64,000 bases of DNA from JAGNKE01 sp964583335 (lineage in GTDB: Bacteria; Pseudomonadota; Alphaproteobacteria; Micavibrionales; Micavibrionaceae), in contig CAZOVG010000001.1 in the NCBI GenBank assembly GCA_964583335.1, forward strand, positions 496,001 to 560,000, written 5' to 3'. Under the pieces are notes generated by a model, which searched no databases, was not told the DNA's origin, and saw only the letters and a list, made by a program, of their open reading frames with translations. Shown piece by piece: positions 17,524-26,374 of the stretch (positions are counted from its first letter, which is position 1; each line of letters opens with the position of its first letter). Position numbers and translations under genes: made by a program.

Positions 17524-19032
17524 ATGACGTTAGATATCACATTTTCAAAGGGCGCCAAGAAAAAAGCGGAGGCGCTGGTTTTGTGCGTCTATGACGGGCG
17601 CATTTTGGCGGGCGGCGCGGACGGTGCGGATAAAGGCCTTCAGAAATTCGCCAAGCGGGCGATGGAGAAAAGCCGCACCTTCAAGGGCAAGGCGGGGCAA
17701 AGCCTCGTGGCGCTTCTGCCCGAGGGCGGGGATTACGATTATCTCGTGCTGCTTGGGCTGGGCGATCCGGCCAAGGTGGATGCTCTGGAAGCCGAGAAGG
17801 CGGGCGGGCGGCTTTACGCGCTTCTCGCGGACCGCTCGATCAAGAGCGCCGAGATCCTGATTGATGAGAAGCACGAGGCGCGGGCGCAGATCGCGGCCTC
17901 CATCGGCGTCGGGGCGCGCTTGCGGTCCTATAGTTTCGAGACGTATAAGTCCGAAAAGAAGGAAGAGGATAAGGTCCAGAAGCCCGAGAAGCTGAATGTT
18001 GCGGTTTCGGCGGACAAGGAGGCGGGCAAGCTCTATGCTCGCGAGGCGCCCGTGATCAAGGGCGTTTTTCTTGCCCGGGATTTCGTCAACGAGCCGCCGA
18101 ACGTGTTGTTTCCCTATGCCTACGCCAACCGGATTCTGGAGGTGCTCAAGCCGCTGGGCATCGAGATCGAGATCATGGACGACAAGAAGCTCAAGAAGCA
18201 CGGGTTCGGGGCCTTACTGGCCGTGGGGCAGGGGTCGGCCAACCCGCCTTGCGCGGTCATCATGCGTTGGAACGGGCTGGGCAAGGAGAGCAAGGCCGCG
18301 CCGCTGGCGCTGGTCGGTAAGGGCGTGACGTTCGATACGGGCGGGATTTCGCTCAAGCCCGGACCCGGCATGGACGAGATGAAGATGGACATGGGCGGAT
18401 CGGCCGCCGTGGCCGGAACGCTGATGGCGCTGGCGCATCGCAAGGCGAAGGTCAATGTGGTGGGCATCGTCGGGATCGTGGAGAATATGCCCTCCGACCG
18501 CGCTTACCGTCCGGCGGATATCCTGACCTCCTATTCGGGCAAGACGATCGAGGTTTTGAATACGGACGCTGAGGGGCGGCTGGTGCTGGCGGATGCGCTT
18601 TCGTATGTTCAGAAAATATACAAACCCAAGGCGATCATCGATCTGGCGACTCTGACCGGGGCGATCATCGTGGCGCTGGGCCATGAATATTGCGGGACGT
18701 TCGTCAATAATGACGATCTCTGGGCCGAGCTGGACAAGGCCAGCAAGGCGACGGGCGACAAGCTCTGGCGGATGCCGCTGGACGAGACGTTCAAGAAGGA
18801 GATGGAGAGCGAGACGGCGGATCTTCAGAATATCGGGAAGTCGGGCCGGGACGCGGGTTCGTGCACGGCGGCGGGCTTCCTCTGGCACTTCATCGAGAAC
18901 GGCACGCCCTGGGCGCATCTGGATATTGCCGGGACGGCCTGGATTAAGAAGGACCGGGAGACCACCCCCAAATTCGGCACGGGTTTCGGCGTGCGCCTGC
19001 TGGACAGATGGATCGCGGATCATTATGAATAA
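17524..19032 (+). CDS. pepA: Leucyl aminopeptidase PepA (M17)
   Basis: 502 residues. The C-terminal catalytic domain contains the M17 signature NTDAEGRL at about 346, preceded by VGKGVTFDTGGISLKPG with metal-binding Lys/Asp and followed by IDLATLTGA. The N-terminal macro-like domain is Lys-rich around residues 145-155. PepA is a cytosolic di-metal exopeptidase that removes N-terminal Leu and related residues. In some bacteria it also binds DNA in site-specific recombination. ATG start just after a CAGGACGGGATAAATC leader. kamA follows only 5 nt after the stop and holC overlaps kamA, so this is a three-gene operon. Confidence 0.95.
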   Translation: MTLDITFSKGAKKKAEALVLCVYDGRILAGGADGADKGLQKFAKRAMEKSRTFKGKAGQSLVALLPEGGDYDYLVLLGLGDPAKVDALEAEKAGGRLYALLADRSIKSAEILIDEKHEARAQIAASIGVGARLRSYSFETYKSEKKEEDKVQKPEKLNVAVSADKEAGKLYAREAPVIKGVFLARDFVNEPPNVLFPYAYANRILEVLKPLGIEIEIMDDKKLKKHGFGALLAVGQGSANPPCAVIMRWNGLGKESKAAPLALVGKGVTFDTGGISLKPGPGMDEMKMDMGGSAAVAGTLMALAHRKAKVNVVGIVGIVENMPSDRAYRPADILTSYSGKTIEVLNTDAEGRLVLADALSYVQKIYKPKAIIDLATLTGAIIVALGHEYCGTFVNNDDLWAELDKASKATGDKLWRMPLDETFKKEMESETADLQNIGKSGRDAGSCTAAGFLWHFIENGTPWAHLDIAGTAWIKKDRETTPKFGTGFGVRLLDRWIADHYE

Positions 19033-19037
19033 TCCGC

Positions 19038-20123
19038 ATGAGCGTCGCGTCCAAGACCCGATATAAAAGCGTTTCCGATCTGGAGCAGGCCGGGTTGCTG
19101 CCCGGCGGCTGTTCTTCGCATGACTATGCCGATCTGGCGCAGCGGTACGCGGTCGGGGTCAATTCGCAGATCGAGGCGACCATCGCCAACCGGGCCGATT
19201 TGTTCGCCGATCCGGTGGGGCGGCAATATATCCCGTCGCCCGCCGAGTTGCGGACTTTGCCGGAGGAGCTGGCCGATCCCACGGGCGACGAGGCGCACAG
19301 CCCGGTGAAGGGCATCGTGCATCGTTACCCGGACCGGGTTTTGCTCAAAATTTCAAATATTTGCGCGGTTTATTGTCGGTATTGCTTCCGGCGGGAGATG
19401 GTCGGGCCGGGGCAGGAGGCGTTCACGGACGCCGACCTTGAGGCGGCGCTGGCCTACATCGAGGCCACACCGGCCATCTGGGAGGTGATCCTGACCGGGG
19501 GCGATCCGCTGGTGCTTTCGGCGCGGCGGCTTGAGTCGGTTTTGACTCGCCTGAACCGGATCAGCCATGTTCAGGTTGTGCGGATTCACTCGCGAGTCCC
19601 GGTGGCGGACCCGGAGCGTATCACCGAAACGGTTTGTGCCGTTTTGAAGGGGTGCGCCAAGCCTGTCTTCGCGGTCATTCATATCAACCACGCGCAGGAA
19701 ATCACGCCGGAGGTCGAGGCGGCGCTGGCGCAGCTTCGCGCGGCGGGGTGCAGCTTGCTCTCCCAATCGGTGCTTTTGAAAGGGGTCAACGACGATCCGG
19801 CCTTGCTGGAGGCGTTGTTCCGGCGGCTGATCACCCTGCATGTGAAGCCGTATTACCTGCATCATCCCGACCTTGCGCCGGGAACCGGGCATTTCCGGGT
19901 GGAGATCGAGACGGGCCGCGCGATCATGCGGGCGTTGCAGGGGCGGCTTTCGGGCATTTGCCTGCCGCGCTACGTGCTTGATATTCCCGGCGGTTTCGGG
20001 AAGGTTCCGGTCGAGCATCCCTATGCCATACAGGCTGCGCCGGGGCGGTATATCGTCGAGGATATCGACGGGGCGCTGCATGCCTATCCGCCCGTCAAGC
20101 CCGCCGGGGACGGGCATGGCTGA
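19038..20123 (+). CDS. KamA-family lysine 2,3-aminomutase-like radical SAM enzyme
   Basis: 361 residues. The radical-SAM cluster motif CAVYCRYC (C-x3-C-x2-C) lies at about 111-118, and ILTGGDPL follows, the SAM-binding GG region. Near the C-terminus PGGFGK provides the probable PLP lysine in the PGG-x-GK context of the aminomutases. The protein ends soon after, without the C-terminal zinc-binding Cys region of clostridial KamA (about 416 residues), and so resembles the shorter EpmB-like proteins that make beta-lysine for modifying elongation factor P. No epmA or efp is in the window. Whether it acts on free lysine or in EF-P modification cannot be decided. It overlaps holC by 8 nt. Confidence 0.85.
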   Translation: MSVASKTRYKSVSDLEQAGLLPGGCSSHDYADLAQRYAVGVNSQIEATIANRADLFADPVGRQYIPSPAELRTLPEELADPTGDEAHSPVKGIVHRYPDRVLLKISNICAVYCRYCFRREMVGPGQEAFTDADLEAALAYIEATPAIWEVILTGGDPLVLSARRLESVLTRLNRISHVQVVRIHSRVPVADPERITETVCAVLKGCAKPVFAVIHINHAQEITPEVEAALAQLRAAGCSLLSQSVLLKGVNDDPALLEALFRRLITLHVKPYYLHHPDLAPGTGHFRVEIETGRAIMRALQGRLSGICLPRYVLDIPGGFGKVPVEHPYAIQAAPGRYIVEDIDGALHAYPPVKPAGDGHG

Positions 20124-20568
20124 GGTGCGGTTCTATCATCTTCAGGTCCAGCGGCAGGAGGAGGCTTTGCCCGCCCTGATCGCCAAGGCGGCGGAGAGCG
20201 GCAAGCGGGTCGTCGTGCGGCTGGCCGATGAGCGGGAGGTGGAGCGGATCAACGAGGCGCTCTGGACCTTTCGGCCCGACAGTTTCATTCCGCACGGCAG
20301 CGCCAAGGACGGGCTTCCGCCCGAGCGGCAGCCCGTATGGCTCACCCATACCAACGACAACCCGAACGGGGCGGAGGTTCTGATTGCCGGGCACGGGGCC
20401 GCGCAGCCCTTCGGGCCGGAGATCGCGTTGTGCTGCGAGATGCTGGACGGGCGTGACGAAAGCGCGGTTCAGGCGGCGCGCGAACGCTGGAAGCTCTATA
20501 AAGAGGCGGGCCACGAGGTTACGTACTGGCAGCAGAATGAGCGCGGCGGCTGGGATAAAAAAGCCTAA
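20116..20568 (+). CDS. holC: DNA polymerase III chi subunit (HolC)
   Basis: 150 residues from the ATG at 20116. The frame stays open further upstream, but that part is antisense-like shadow of kamA, and the ATG overlaps the kamA stop by 8 nt, as expected for a coupled operon gene. HolC features: a start MAEVRFYHL, a KRVVVRLADE strand, LWTFRPDSFIPHG and the HTNDNPNGAEVL loop, then a C-terminal RERWKLYKEAGHEVTYWQQNE helix region. Chi links the clamp loader to single-stranded DNA-binding protein at the replication fork. A fragment of the intergenic repeat described at 20569 starts directly after its stop. Confidence 0.9.
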   Translation: MAEVRFYHLQVQRQEEALPALIAKAAESGKRVVVRLADEREVERINEALWTFRPDSFIPHGSAKDGLPPERQPVWLTHTNDNPNGAEVLIAGHGAAQPFGPEIALCCEMLDGRDESAVQAARERWKLYKEAGHEVTYWQQNERGGWDKKA

Positions 20569-20600
20569 CGCTTCGATCGTTGTGCCTGAACTGCGTTTCC
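20569..20600 (+). repeat. Intergenic palindromic repeat, partial left-half copy (copy D)
   Basis: The 32 nt after the holC stop match the left arm and first core bases of the full copy at 37314 (about 27 of 34 positions, including CTTCGATCG, GCCTGAAC and GCGTT). The right half is missing: the convergent cycM gene ends at 20610. Like the full copies it begins immediately after a plus-strand stop codon. Confidence 0.55.
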
Positions 20601-20609
20601 TCAGCCTGA

Positions 20610-21416
20610 TTAGTGGGCCTTGGGGGCTTCGGTTGTTGCAGCCGGGGCCGGTGCGGGTTGTCCGGGCGTTGCCGGGGCCGGCGGCATGCCGCTTTCCGGT
20701 GTAGTTTGCGGGGCGGATTCAGGTGCAGTTTGGACCCCGGATGAGTCGGGTGACTCGGTTCCGGCATGGGGCGCGGTGTCATTCTGGGCCGCGCCCTCCG
20801 CAGGGGCCGCGCCATCGGCCGGGGCCGCTTCAGCGGGCGGGGCGTGCGCCGCCGCTTCCGCCGCGATTTCGGCCTCGGTCGGCAGGGGTGCGGGGGAGTC
20901 GGAGAGGGTGCGCAGCCATGCGATGATCGCGGCGCGGTCCTCGGGCTTTTTCAGGCCCACATAGTTCATTTTCGTGTCGGCGATGAGCTTTTTGGGCTTG
21001 GTCAGGAACTGGTTCAGATGGGCGTAATCCCAGTTTCCCGGGAAGTTTTTCATCCCTTCGGAATACTGGAAGCCCGGCGCCGTGCCAATGTCGTGGTTGA
21101 CGATATTCCAGAGGCTTGGGCCCTGTTTGGCTGCGCCGCCCTTTTCGAAGGAGTGACAGGCCGCGCAGGCCTTGGAGACTTTCGCGCCCTTTTCAACGTC
21201 GGCGGCGGCGAGCAGAGCCAGAATCGGCTCTGGGCCTTTATCTTCAGCTTTTGTGCCGCCATGATCGCCTGCATCCGCCGCGCCGTCGATGGCAACGGCG
21301 TCATTCGCCAGTTTCTCGGGGTGAACGGCGTGCTTGGCGATGAAGCCTCCGAGCATGGCGACAATGGCGGCCACCAGAACGGCGGCGAAAATCTTATTGA
21401 ATTCAAAGCTGGACAT
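20610..21416 (-). CDS. Membrane-anchored c-type cytochrome, CycM-like, with Pro/Ala-rich tail
   Basis: 268 residues. An N-terminal uncleaved anchor lies at about 8-30 (FAAVLVAAIVAMLGGFIAKH). The cytochrome c domain has CAACH at about 84-88 and a Met axial-ligand candidate in KMNYVGLKKPEDRAAIIAWLR. This is the cytochrome c552/CycM layout of alphaproteobacteria, where the protein carries electrons between the bc1 complex and terminal oxidases. After the haem domain comes an unusual tail of about 80 residues made mostly of Ala, Pro, Glu, Gly and Thr, probably a flexible periplasmic extension. It is convergent with holC and divergent from pheA. Confidence 0.85.
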   Translation of the reverse strand: MSSFEFNKIFAAVLVAAIVAMLGGFIAKHAVHPEKLANDAVAIDGAADAGDHGGTKAEDKGPEPILALLAAADVEKGAKVSKACAACHSFEKGGAAKQGPSLWNIVNHDIGTAPGFQYSEGMKNFPGNWDYAHLNQFLTKPKKLIADTKMNYVGLKKPEDRAAIIAWLRTLSDSPAPLPTEAEIAAEAAAHAPPAEAAPADGAAPAEGAAQNDTAPHAGTESPDSSGVQTAPESAPQTTPESGMPPAPATPGQPAPAPAATTEAPKAH

Positions 21417-21562
21417 ATTTCTATAACCTGAATTAGCTCGGTTTTTTTAATCAATGAGCGATAACGAACCCGGCTTTTGGAGCCTTTGCAAGAGTATAAC
21501 TTCTTGCGCGGCGTTATCGACATAGTTATACGCTTAACTTATAGTCGTTCAACCGAAAAATG

Positions 21563-21580
21563 ACTTGATTGTTGTCAAGT
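21563..21580. promoter_or_regulatory. Dyad in the cycM/pheA divergent region
   Basis: ACTTGA and TCAAGT form a perfect inverted repeat with a 6-nt spacer in the 224-nt region between the divergent cycM and pheA starts, 61 nt before pheA. On the minus strand it contains a TTGACA hexamer, but no -10 box lies at 17 nt. It could be an operator or chance. Confidence 0.3.
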
Positions 21581-21640
21581 TGCGGTTGGCGGCAGAGTGT
21601 TGAAAAATAACCACTATTCGGGATCGGACGCGAAAACGGC

Positions 21641-22507
21641 ATGAAAAAACCTCAATCCATCGCCTTTCAGGGGGCGCACGGCGCCTATTCCGACATGGCC
21701 TGCCGGGCTGTTTTTCCGGGGCTGGAAACCGTTCCGTGCCACTCCTTCAACGACGCGTTCGCCGCCGTTAACGAGGGACGGGCCGATCTGGCCATGATTC
21801 CGGTGGATAATACAATCGCGGGGCGGGTGGCGGATGTGCACCACCTGATGCCCGAGGGGGATCTGTTCATCATCGGGGAGCATTTCGAGCCGATCAACCA
21901 TATGCTTCTTGGCGTCAAGGGCGCGACGATCACGGACCTTAAATACGTCCACAGCCATGTTCACGCGATTCCGCAGTGTAAAAATTATCTTTCCTCGTTG
22001 GGCGTAACGCCCCGGATTCATGCCGATACCGCGGGGGCGGCCAAGGAGATCGCCGAGCGCAACGACAAGGCGCACGGGGCGATTGCGTCCTCGCTGGCCG
22101 CGCAGATTTACGGGCTTGAGGTTCTGGCGACCGAGATCGAGGATCGAGCCCATAATACCACGCGCTTTCTGATTCTTGCGCCCGAACCGGTGCTTCCGGA
22201 TATCGATTCCCCGGAGCCGGTCATCACCAGCCTGTTTTTCGAGGTGCGCAACATTCCGGCGGCGCTTTATAAGGCGCTGGGCGGGTTCGCGACGAACGGG
22301 CTCAGCCTCACCAAGCTGGAATCCTATGTCGATGAGACGTTTTCGGCGGCGACATTTTATTGCGATATTGAGGGGCATGCGGAAAGCCGTCCCTTTAAGC
22401 TGGCGCTGGAGGAGCTTGGTTTTTATGCCAAGGACGTGCGGTTTCTGGGCACTTATCCGGCGCATCCCTTCCGCTTCAGCCATGGTAAGGACCACACGGA
22501 GCTTTAA
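21641..22507 (+). CDS. pheA: Prephenate dehydratase
   Basis: 288 residues: a prephenate dehydratase domain (about 1-185) followed by an ACT domain (about 195-280), with no chorismate mutase part. The catalytic NTTRF motif lies near 173-177, after the A-x-QIYGL block. The ACT domain carries the Phe-binding GFATNGLSLTKLES segment, so feedback inhibition by phenylalanine is likely. The enzyme converts prephenate to phenylpyruvate. It belongs with AroA, TrpB, TrpA and TrpF elsewhere in the window to aromatic amino-acid synthesis. It stands alone here. Confidence 0.95.
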   Translation: MKKPQSIAFQGAHGAYSDMACRAVFPGLETVPCHSFNDAFAAVNEGRADLAMIPVDNTIAGRVADVHHLMPEGDLFIIGEHFEPINHMLLGVKGATITDLKYVHSHVHAIPQCKNYLSSLGVTPRIHADTAGAAKEIAERNDKAHGAIASSLAAQIYGLEVLATEIEDRAHNTTRFLILAPEPVLPDIDSPEPVITSLFFEVRNIPAALYKALGGFATNGLSLTKLESYVDETFSAATFYCDIEGHAESRPFKLALEELGFYAKDVRFLGTYPAHPFRFSHGKDHTEL

Positions 22508-22611
22508 GAGGGCGTCTTTTTTGCTTAAAGTGTTGTTTGCGCAGCGCAGAATTGTGTTAACCTTCGCCGTGATATAATGTTTTCAGGATTGTGATTTAAG
22601 AGGACTGATTA

Positions 22612-22950
22612 ATGCCCACACACGCCGAATTGGCCAGCAAGCTTCTGAAGGATGCCTCCACGTTTTTCCGTACCCTGGCCAGCCAGAACCGGAATATCGA
22701 AAAGCAGATGAGCGAAAATGCCACCGTGTTCGATAAAATTTCGAATCTCGTGGTGCAGGATCCCTACGGCAAGCTGGACGATACGCCCCATGCCGTTCTG
22801 GCCGGGCGTCTCTTGAAAGATGCGGCGGGGTTTTTCCGCAAGTTGGGCGAGCAGAACAAGCCGATTCAGGACCAGATGAACGAAAACGCCAACGTTTACG
22901 ACCAGATGGGCGATCTGGTCATGCAGAATCCGCTGGGCTATCTCGATTAG
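22612..22950 (+). CDS. Small unknown protein made of two tandem 53-residue repeats
   Basis: 112 residues; AGAGGA lies before the ATG. The whole protein is an internal duplication: residues 4-56 align without gaps to residues 60-112 with 30 identities. Each unit has the form HA-x-LA-x(2)-LLKDA-x(2)-FFR, then QN-x(2)-I-x(2)-QM-x-ENA, then a LV-x-Q-x-P-x-G-x-LD end. Each unit is predicted as two amphipathic helices. There is no signal peptide or membrane helix. I do not recognise a named family. It lies alone between pheA and a convergent gene. Confidence 0.75.
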   Translation: MPTHAELASKLLKDASTFFRTLASQNRNIEKQMSENATVFDKISNLVVQDPYGKLDDTPHAVLAGRLLKDAAGFFRKLGEQNKPIQDQMNENANVYDQMGDLVMQNPLGYLD

Positions 22951-22971
22951 TTTCCTGTTCCGCCGATTTTA

Positions 22972-23370
22972 TCAGGCGGCCATCAACGTCAGAAACAATG
23001 CGGCGCCCAGAAGCGCAAAGGCCAGATAGATGGCCGTGTGCATTAATGTGCGCGGCGATTTCCGGTGTTTTTCCCCGCCATAGACCAGAAGCGTGTCGCC
23101 AAGGCGGCGGTTTTGGACCCGGTCGAACATACTGCGCTTGATTTCCACCTTGCTGTATTTGCGGCTGTTAAAGAGTTTGTGCGCCTCGCGCAGAGCGGAG
23201 TCGCGGCAGCGGGTCGTGGCCGCGCGTTCCCAAGCGGTGGCGCTGCGGTCGTCGTTGGCCGGGTGGTGGATGTAGATTGCGTATTCGACGCCGTCCGCGC
23301 CGATGCGGGTTTGGCCGTCCTCTGGGGGCGGGGCAAAACGAGTTGCCAATTTTACAGGATTACGGATCAT
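22972..23370 (-). CDS. Unknown small protein with C-terminal membrane anchor
   Basis: 132 residues from the ATG at 23370. A GTG at 23418 would add 16 residues but has no visible ribosome-binding site. The N-terminal half is soluble and rich in charged residues, with AIYIHHPAND and a KYSKVEIKRS segment. A single hydrophobic helix fills the last 25 residues (from about 108), so the protein looks tail-anchored in the inner membrane with its bulk in the cytoplasm. No family was recognised. It ends 21 nt from the convergent duplicated protein and is divergent from ftsK. Confidence 0.6.
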   Translation of the reverse strand: MIRNPVKLATRFAPPPEDGQTRIGADGVEYAIYIHHPANDDRSATAWERAATTRCRDSALREAHKLFNSRKYSKVEIKRSMFDRVQNRRLGDTLLVYGGEKHRKSPRTLMHTAIYLAFALLGAALFLTLMAA

Positions 23371-23694
23371 GTTTTTTACTCTAAGTTTTAAATATTGGAT
23401 TATTGAAAATAAATTCACTCAAAATTAACGCTGTCAGTTTAGACTTCCAAAGGTTAACGGAAGGTTAACAAAAGCTTTACAGCGGGCTTTTTGCCCGATT
23501 TTTTCAGCTTTTTGACGTGTGCGGGTTGTTTAATGGGACAAAAATTTGTTATTCTGAGGCTTGTTCTTCCCCGGTTTGCGCCGAGGCTCCAGAAGGAGCG
23601 GGCGGGGCCGGGATCATCCGCCTTCATCATTATCCGTCTGGGTGCGCCGTATGCGCCGCCCCTCTTCAACATCCAGAATTGTTAATATACCTCC
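23371..23694. other. Intergenic region between the tail-anchored protein and ftsK
   Basis: 324 nt without a convincing gene. Short open frames here lack family resemblance and ribosome-binding sites. The region should hold divergent promoters. It contains one clear hairpin with a T tract at 23483-23504, annotated separately. Confidence 0.5.
23483..23504 (+). terminator. Rho-independent terminator-like hairpin in the ftsK leader region
   Basis: CGGGC (23483-23487) pairs with GCCCG (23493-23497) around TTTTT, and ATTTTTTC follows. It points along the plus strand although no plus-strand gene ends just upstream, so it could be an ftsK leader attenuator or could block antisense read-through. Confidence 0.5.
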
Positions 23695-26268
23695 ATGGCC
23701 AGAACCCGCACCATCAAACGTAAACGCAAAGGCAAAGGCAAGCGCAGCGAGCCGGCGATTCCGTTCGTTCCGGAATCGCTGCAGGCTTTTACGGCGCGGC
23801 GCTGCATGGATGCGTTCGCGCTGATGCTGCTGGGGGCGGGCGTTTTCGTTTTTGCCGCGCTGATTACTTATAATCCGGCTGATCCGTCTTGGAATACGGC
23901 GCGGCCCGAGGGGGCGGGCGCGGGCGTGGCGAATTTCGCCGACCTGCCCGGCGCGTGGACGGCCGATCTTTTGTTGCAGACTCTGGGGGCGGGGGCATTC
24001 GTGTTCGCGCTCGTGCCGCTGTTCTGGGCTTGGCGGCTTTTGAAGCGCGAGACGCTGCGGCCCGTCAGCTTGCGGATCATCGCGACTCTGATTCTGGGCG
24101 TTCTGGCCTCGATCGGGCTGGCGCAGGTGCCGTCGGGATCGTGGATCGCGCATCCTTATCTGGGCAGCAGCGTGGGGAGCCTTACGCTTAACGCCCTGTC
24201 GGGATTTTCCGCGCAGTACGGGTTCGATTACGGGCACGGGGCATTTTCGTTGCTCTGCGGATTTCTGGCGATTCCGGTGTTTCTTTATGCCGCCGCGTTT
24301 TCGCGCGACGATATGATCGGGATTTTGCTGCGGGTCAAGGTGGCGGCTTACGTGGCGATCGGGGCGGTGTTGTCCGGCGTGCAGGGCTTCCTGCAGTGGG
24401 TGCGGCATTATAACGACCCGGATTACGAGCCCGAGCCGCTCAATCTCGGTTTCGTCGAGCGCGTGAAGGCGTGGAGGGCCGAGTTGGCCGAACGCCGGGC
24501 GCAGGCCGAGGACGAGATTGAGGCGGAAGATGCCGAGGACGGCGAGGAGTATGAAGAGGACGAAGAGGTAGCCGAGGAAGAGGCTGTTGAGGATGAAGAG
24601 GTGTATGAAGCTGTTCCCGTGAGCGCTAAGCGGCCACGCGCCACTATTCCGGTGGTGACTTCGACGGAAGAAAAGCCGAAAAAGCCCGCAGCAAAAAAGA
24701 AGGATGCGAAGCAGCGTAGTCTTGCGCTGAGCGACATGGCGGAGTGGCAGTTGCCGGATGTTTCCTTTATTCAAGAAGTTCCGAAAGACGTGATCAGCCG
24801 CAAGCCCAATCAGGAATCCCTGCGCAAAAACGCCGAATTGCTGCAGAGCGTTCTGGCGGATTTCAATATTCTGGGCGAGATCACGAGCATCCATCCCGGC
24901 CCGGTGGTCACGCTTTACGAGCTTGAGCCTGCGCCCGGGACCAAGACCAGCCGCGTCATTTCGCTGAGCGACGATATCGCGCGCTCGATGTCCGCGATTT
25001 CCGTGCGGTGCGCGGTTGTGCCGGGGCGGAATGTGATCGGCATCGAGCTGCCCAACAAGGAGCGGCAGACGGTTTATATGCGCGAGATGCTGGAATCCCG
25101 GCTTTATGAGAAGACCAGCGCCAAGTTGCCGCTCATTTTGGGCAAGGATATCAGCGGGCAGCCTATTTTGGCGGATCTTGCCAAGATGCCGCACCTGCTG
25201 GTCGCCGGAACCACCGGCTCGGGGAAGTCGGTGGCGGTCAACACCATGATCATGTCGCTTTTGTTCCGGCTTTCGCCGCAGCAATGCCGGTTCATCATGA
25301 TCGACCCGAAGATGCTGGAGCTCTCGGTTTACGACAATATTCCGCATCTTTTGTCTCCGGTCGTGACGGAGCCGGGCAAGGCCGTGGTCGCCCTGAAATG
25401 GGCGGTGCGGGAGATGGAGAACCGCTACCGCAACATGTCCAAGCTGGGCGTACGGAATATCGAGGGTTACAACACGCGCATCCGCGAAGCCCTCAAGAAG
25501 GGCGAGGAGATCGTCCAGAAGGTGCAGACCGGGTTCGACCCGGAGACGGGCGAGGCGGTGTTCGAGGATCATGCGATGGAGCTGGCGGAGCTGCCCTATA
25601 TCGTTGTGGTGGTTGACGAATTTGCCGATCTGATGCTGGTGGCCGGGAAGGATGTCGAGAACGCGATCCAGCGGCTGGCGCAGATGGCGCGGGCGGCGGG
25701 GATTCATTTGATCATGGCGACGCAGCGGCCCTCCGTGGATGTTATTACCGGGGTCATCAAGGCGAACTTCCCGACGCGGATCAGCTTCCAGGTCACCTCC
25801 AAGATCGATTCGCGCACTATTTTGGGCGATTCCGGGGCGGAGCAGCTTCTGGGGATGGGCGATATGCTTTATATGGCGCCGGGCGGGCGCGTGACGCGGG
25901 TGCACGGGCCGTTTGTGGCGGACGACGACGTGGAGAAGTCCGTTTCGTTCCTCAAGAGCCAGGCGACGCCGGATTATATCGATAACCTTACCGATGACGG
26001 GGATTACGGCGACAGCGAGATCATGTCGGCGATGTTCGGCGGTGCGGGCGGCGGATCGTCGAGCGACGTGGACGAGCTTTACGACCGGGCCGTGGCCATC
26101 GTGGCGCGGGAGGGCAAGGTTTCGACCAGCTTCGTCCAGCGGCATTTGCAGATCGGATACAACCGCGCGGCGCGGATCGTGGAGGAGATGGAGAAGCAGG
26201 GGATCATCTCCCCGGCCAACTCGACAGGAAAACGCGAGATTCTCGTCCGCGATTTCAGCGACGTCTAA
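23695..26268 (+). CDS. ftsK: DNA translocase FtsK
   Basis: 857 residues. N-terminal basic tail, then about four membrane helices up to about residue 205, then a linker with a strongly acidic stretch at about 266-306. The motor domain has Walker A GTTGSGKS near 505-512 and Walker B VVDEFADL near 639-646, followed by ATQRPSVDVITG. The C-terminal gamma winged-helix domain (about 795-857) contains FVQRHLQIGYNRAARI and ends with a GKREIL segment, which recognises KOPS-type DNA. FtsK anchors at the division septum and pumps DNA to resolve chromosome dimers with XerCD. Length is normal for alphaproteobacteria. Confidence 0.97.
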   Translation: MARTRTIKRKRKGKGKRSEPAIPFVPESLQAFTARRCMDAFALMLLGAGVFVFAALITYNPADPSWNTARPEGAGAGVANFADLPGAWTADLLLQTLGAGAFVFALVPLFWAWRLLKRETLRPVSLRIIATLILGVLASIGLAQVPSGSWIAHPYLGSSVGSLTLNALSGFSAQYGFDYGHGAFSLLCGFLAIPVFLYAAAFSRDDMIGILLRVKVAAYVAIGAVLSGVQGFLQWVRHYNDPDYEPEPLNLGFVERVKAWRAELAERRAQAEDEIEAEDAEDGEEYEEDEEVAEEEAVEDEEVYEAVPVSAKRPRATIPVVTSTEEKPKKPAAKKKDAKQRSLALSDMAEWQLPDVSFIQEVPKDVISRKPNQESLRKNAELLQSVLADFNILGEITSIHPGPVVTLYELEPAPGTKTSRVISLSDDIARSMSAISVRCAVVPGRNVIGIELPNKERQTVYMREMLESRLYEKTSAKLPLILGKDISGQPILADLAKMPHLLVAGTTGSGKSVAVNTMIMSLLFRLSPQQCRFIMIDPKMLELSVYDNIPHLLSPVVTEPGKAVVALKWAVREMENRYRNMSKLGVRNIEGYNTRIREALKKGEEIVQKVQTGFDPETGEAVFEDHAMELAELPYIVVVVDEFADLMLVAGKDVENAIQRLAQMARAAGIHLIMATQRPSVDVITGVIKANFPTRISFQVTSKIDSRTILGDSGAEQLLGMGDMLYMAPGGRVTRVHGPFVADDDVEKSVSFLKSQATPDYIDNLTDDGDYGDSEIMSAMFGGAGGGSSSDVDELYDRAVAIVAREGKVSTSFVQRHLQIGYNRAARIVEEMEKQGIISPANSTGKREILVRDFSDV

Positions 26269-26374
26269 CGACTGGACTTAGTCCACTCATGCGCCTGAGA
26301 ATGATGTGCGGGATTGCGGCGTATTATTGTCCGACAAGGCTGTTTTTAACTTTCACGCGCGGGGCTTTTATATT

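Noticed and set aside
23491..23685. A 64-codon open frame before ftsK
   Set aside because: No ribosome-binding site, no recognisable motif, and it starts inside the hairpin at 23483-23504.
23614..26145. An 843-codon open frame opposite ftsK
   Set aside because: Antisense shadow: composition is dominated by Arg, His and Pro, and FtsK motifs explain the plus strand completely.
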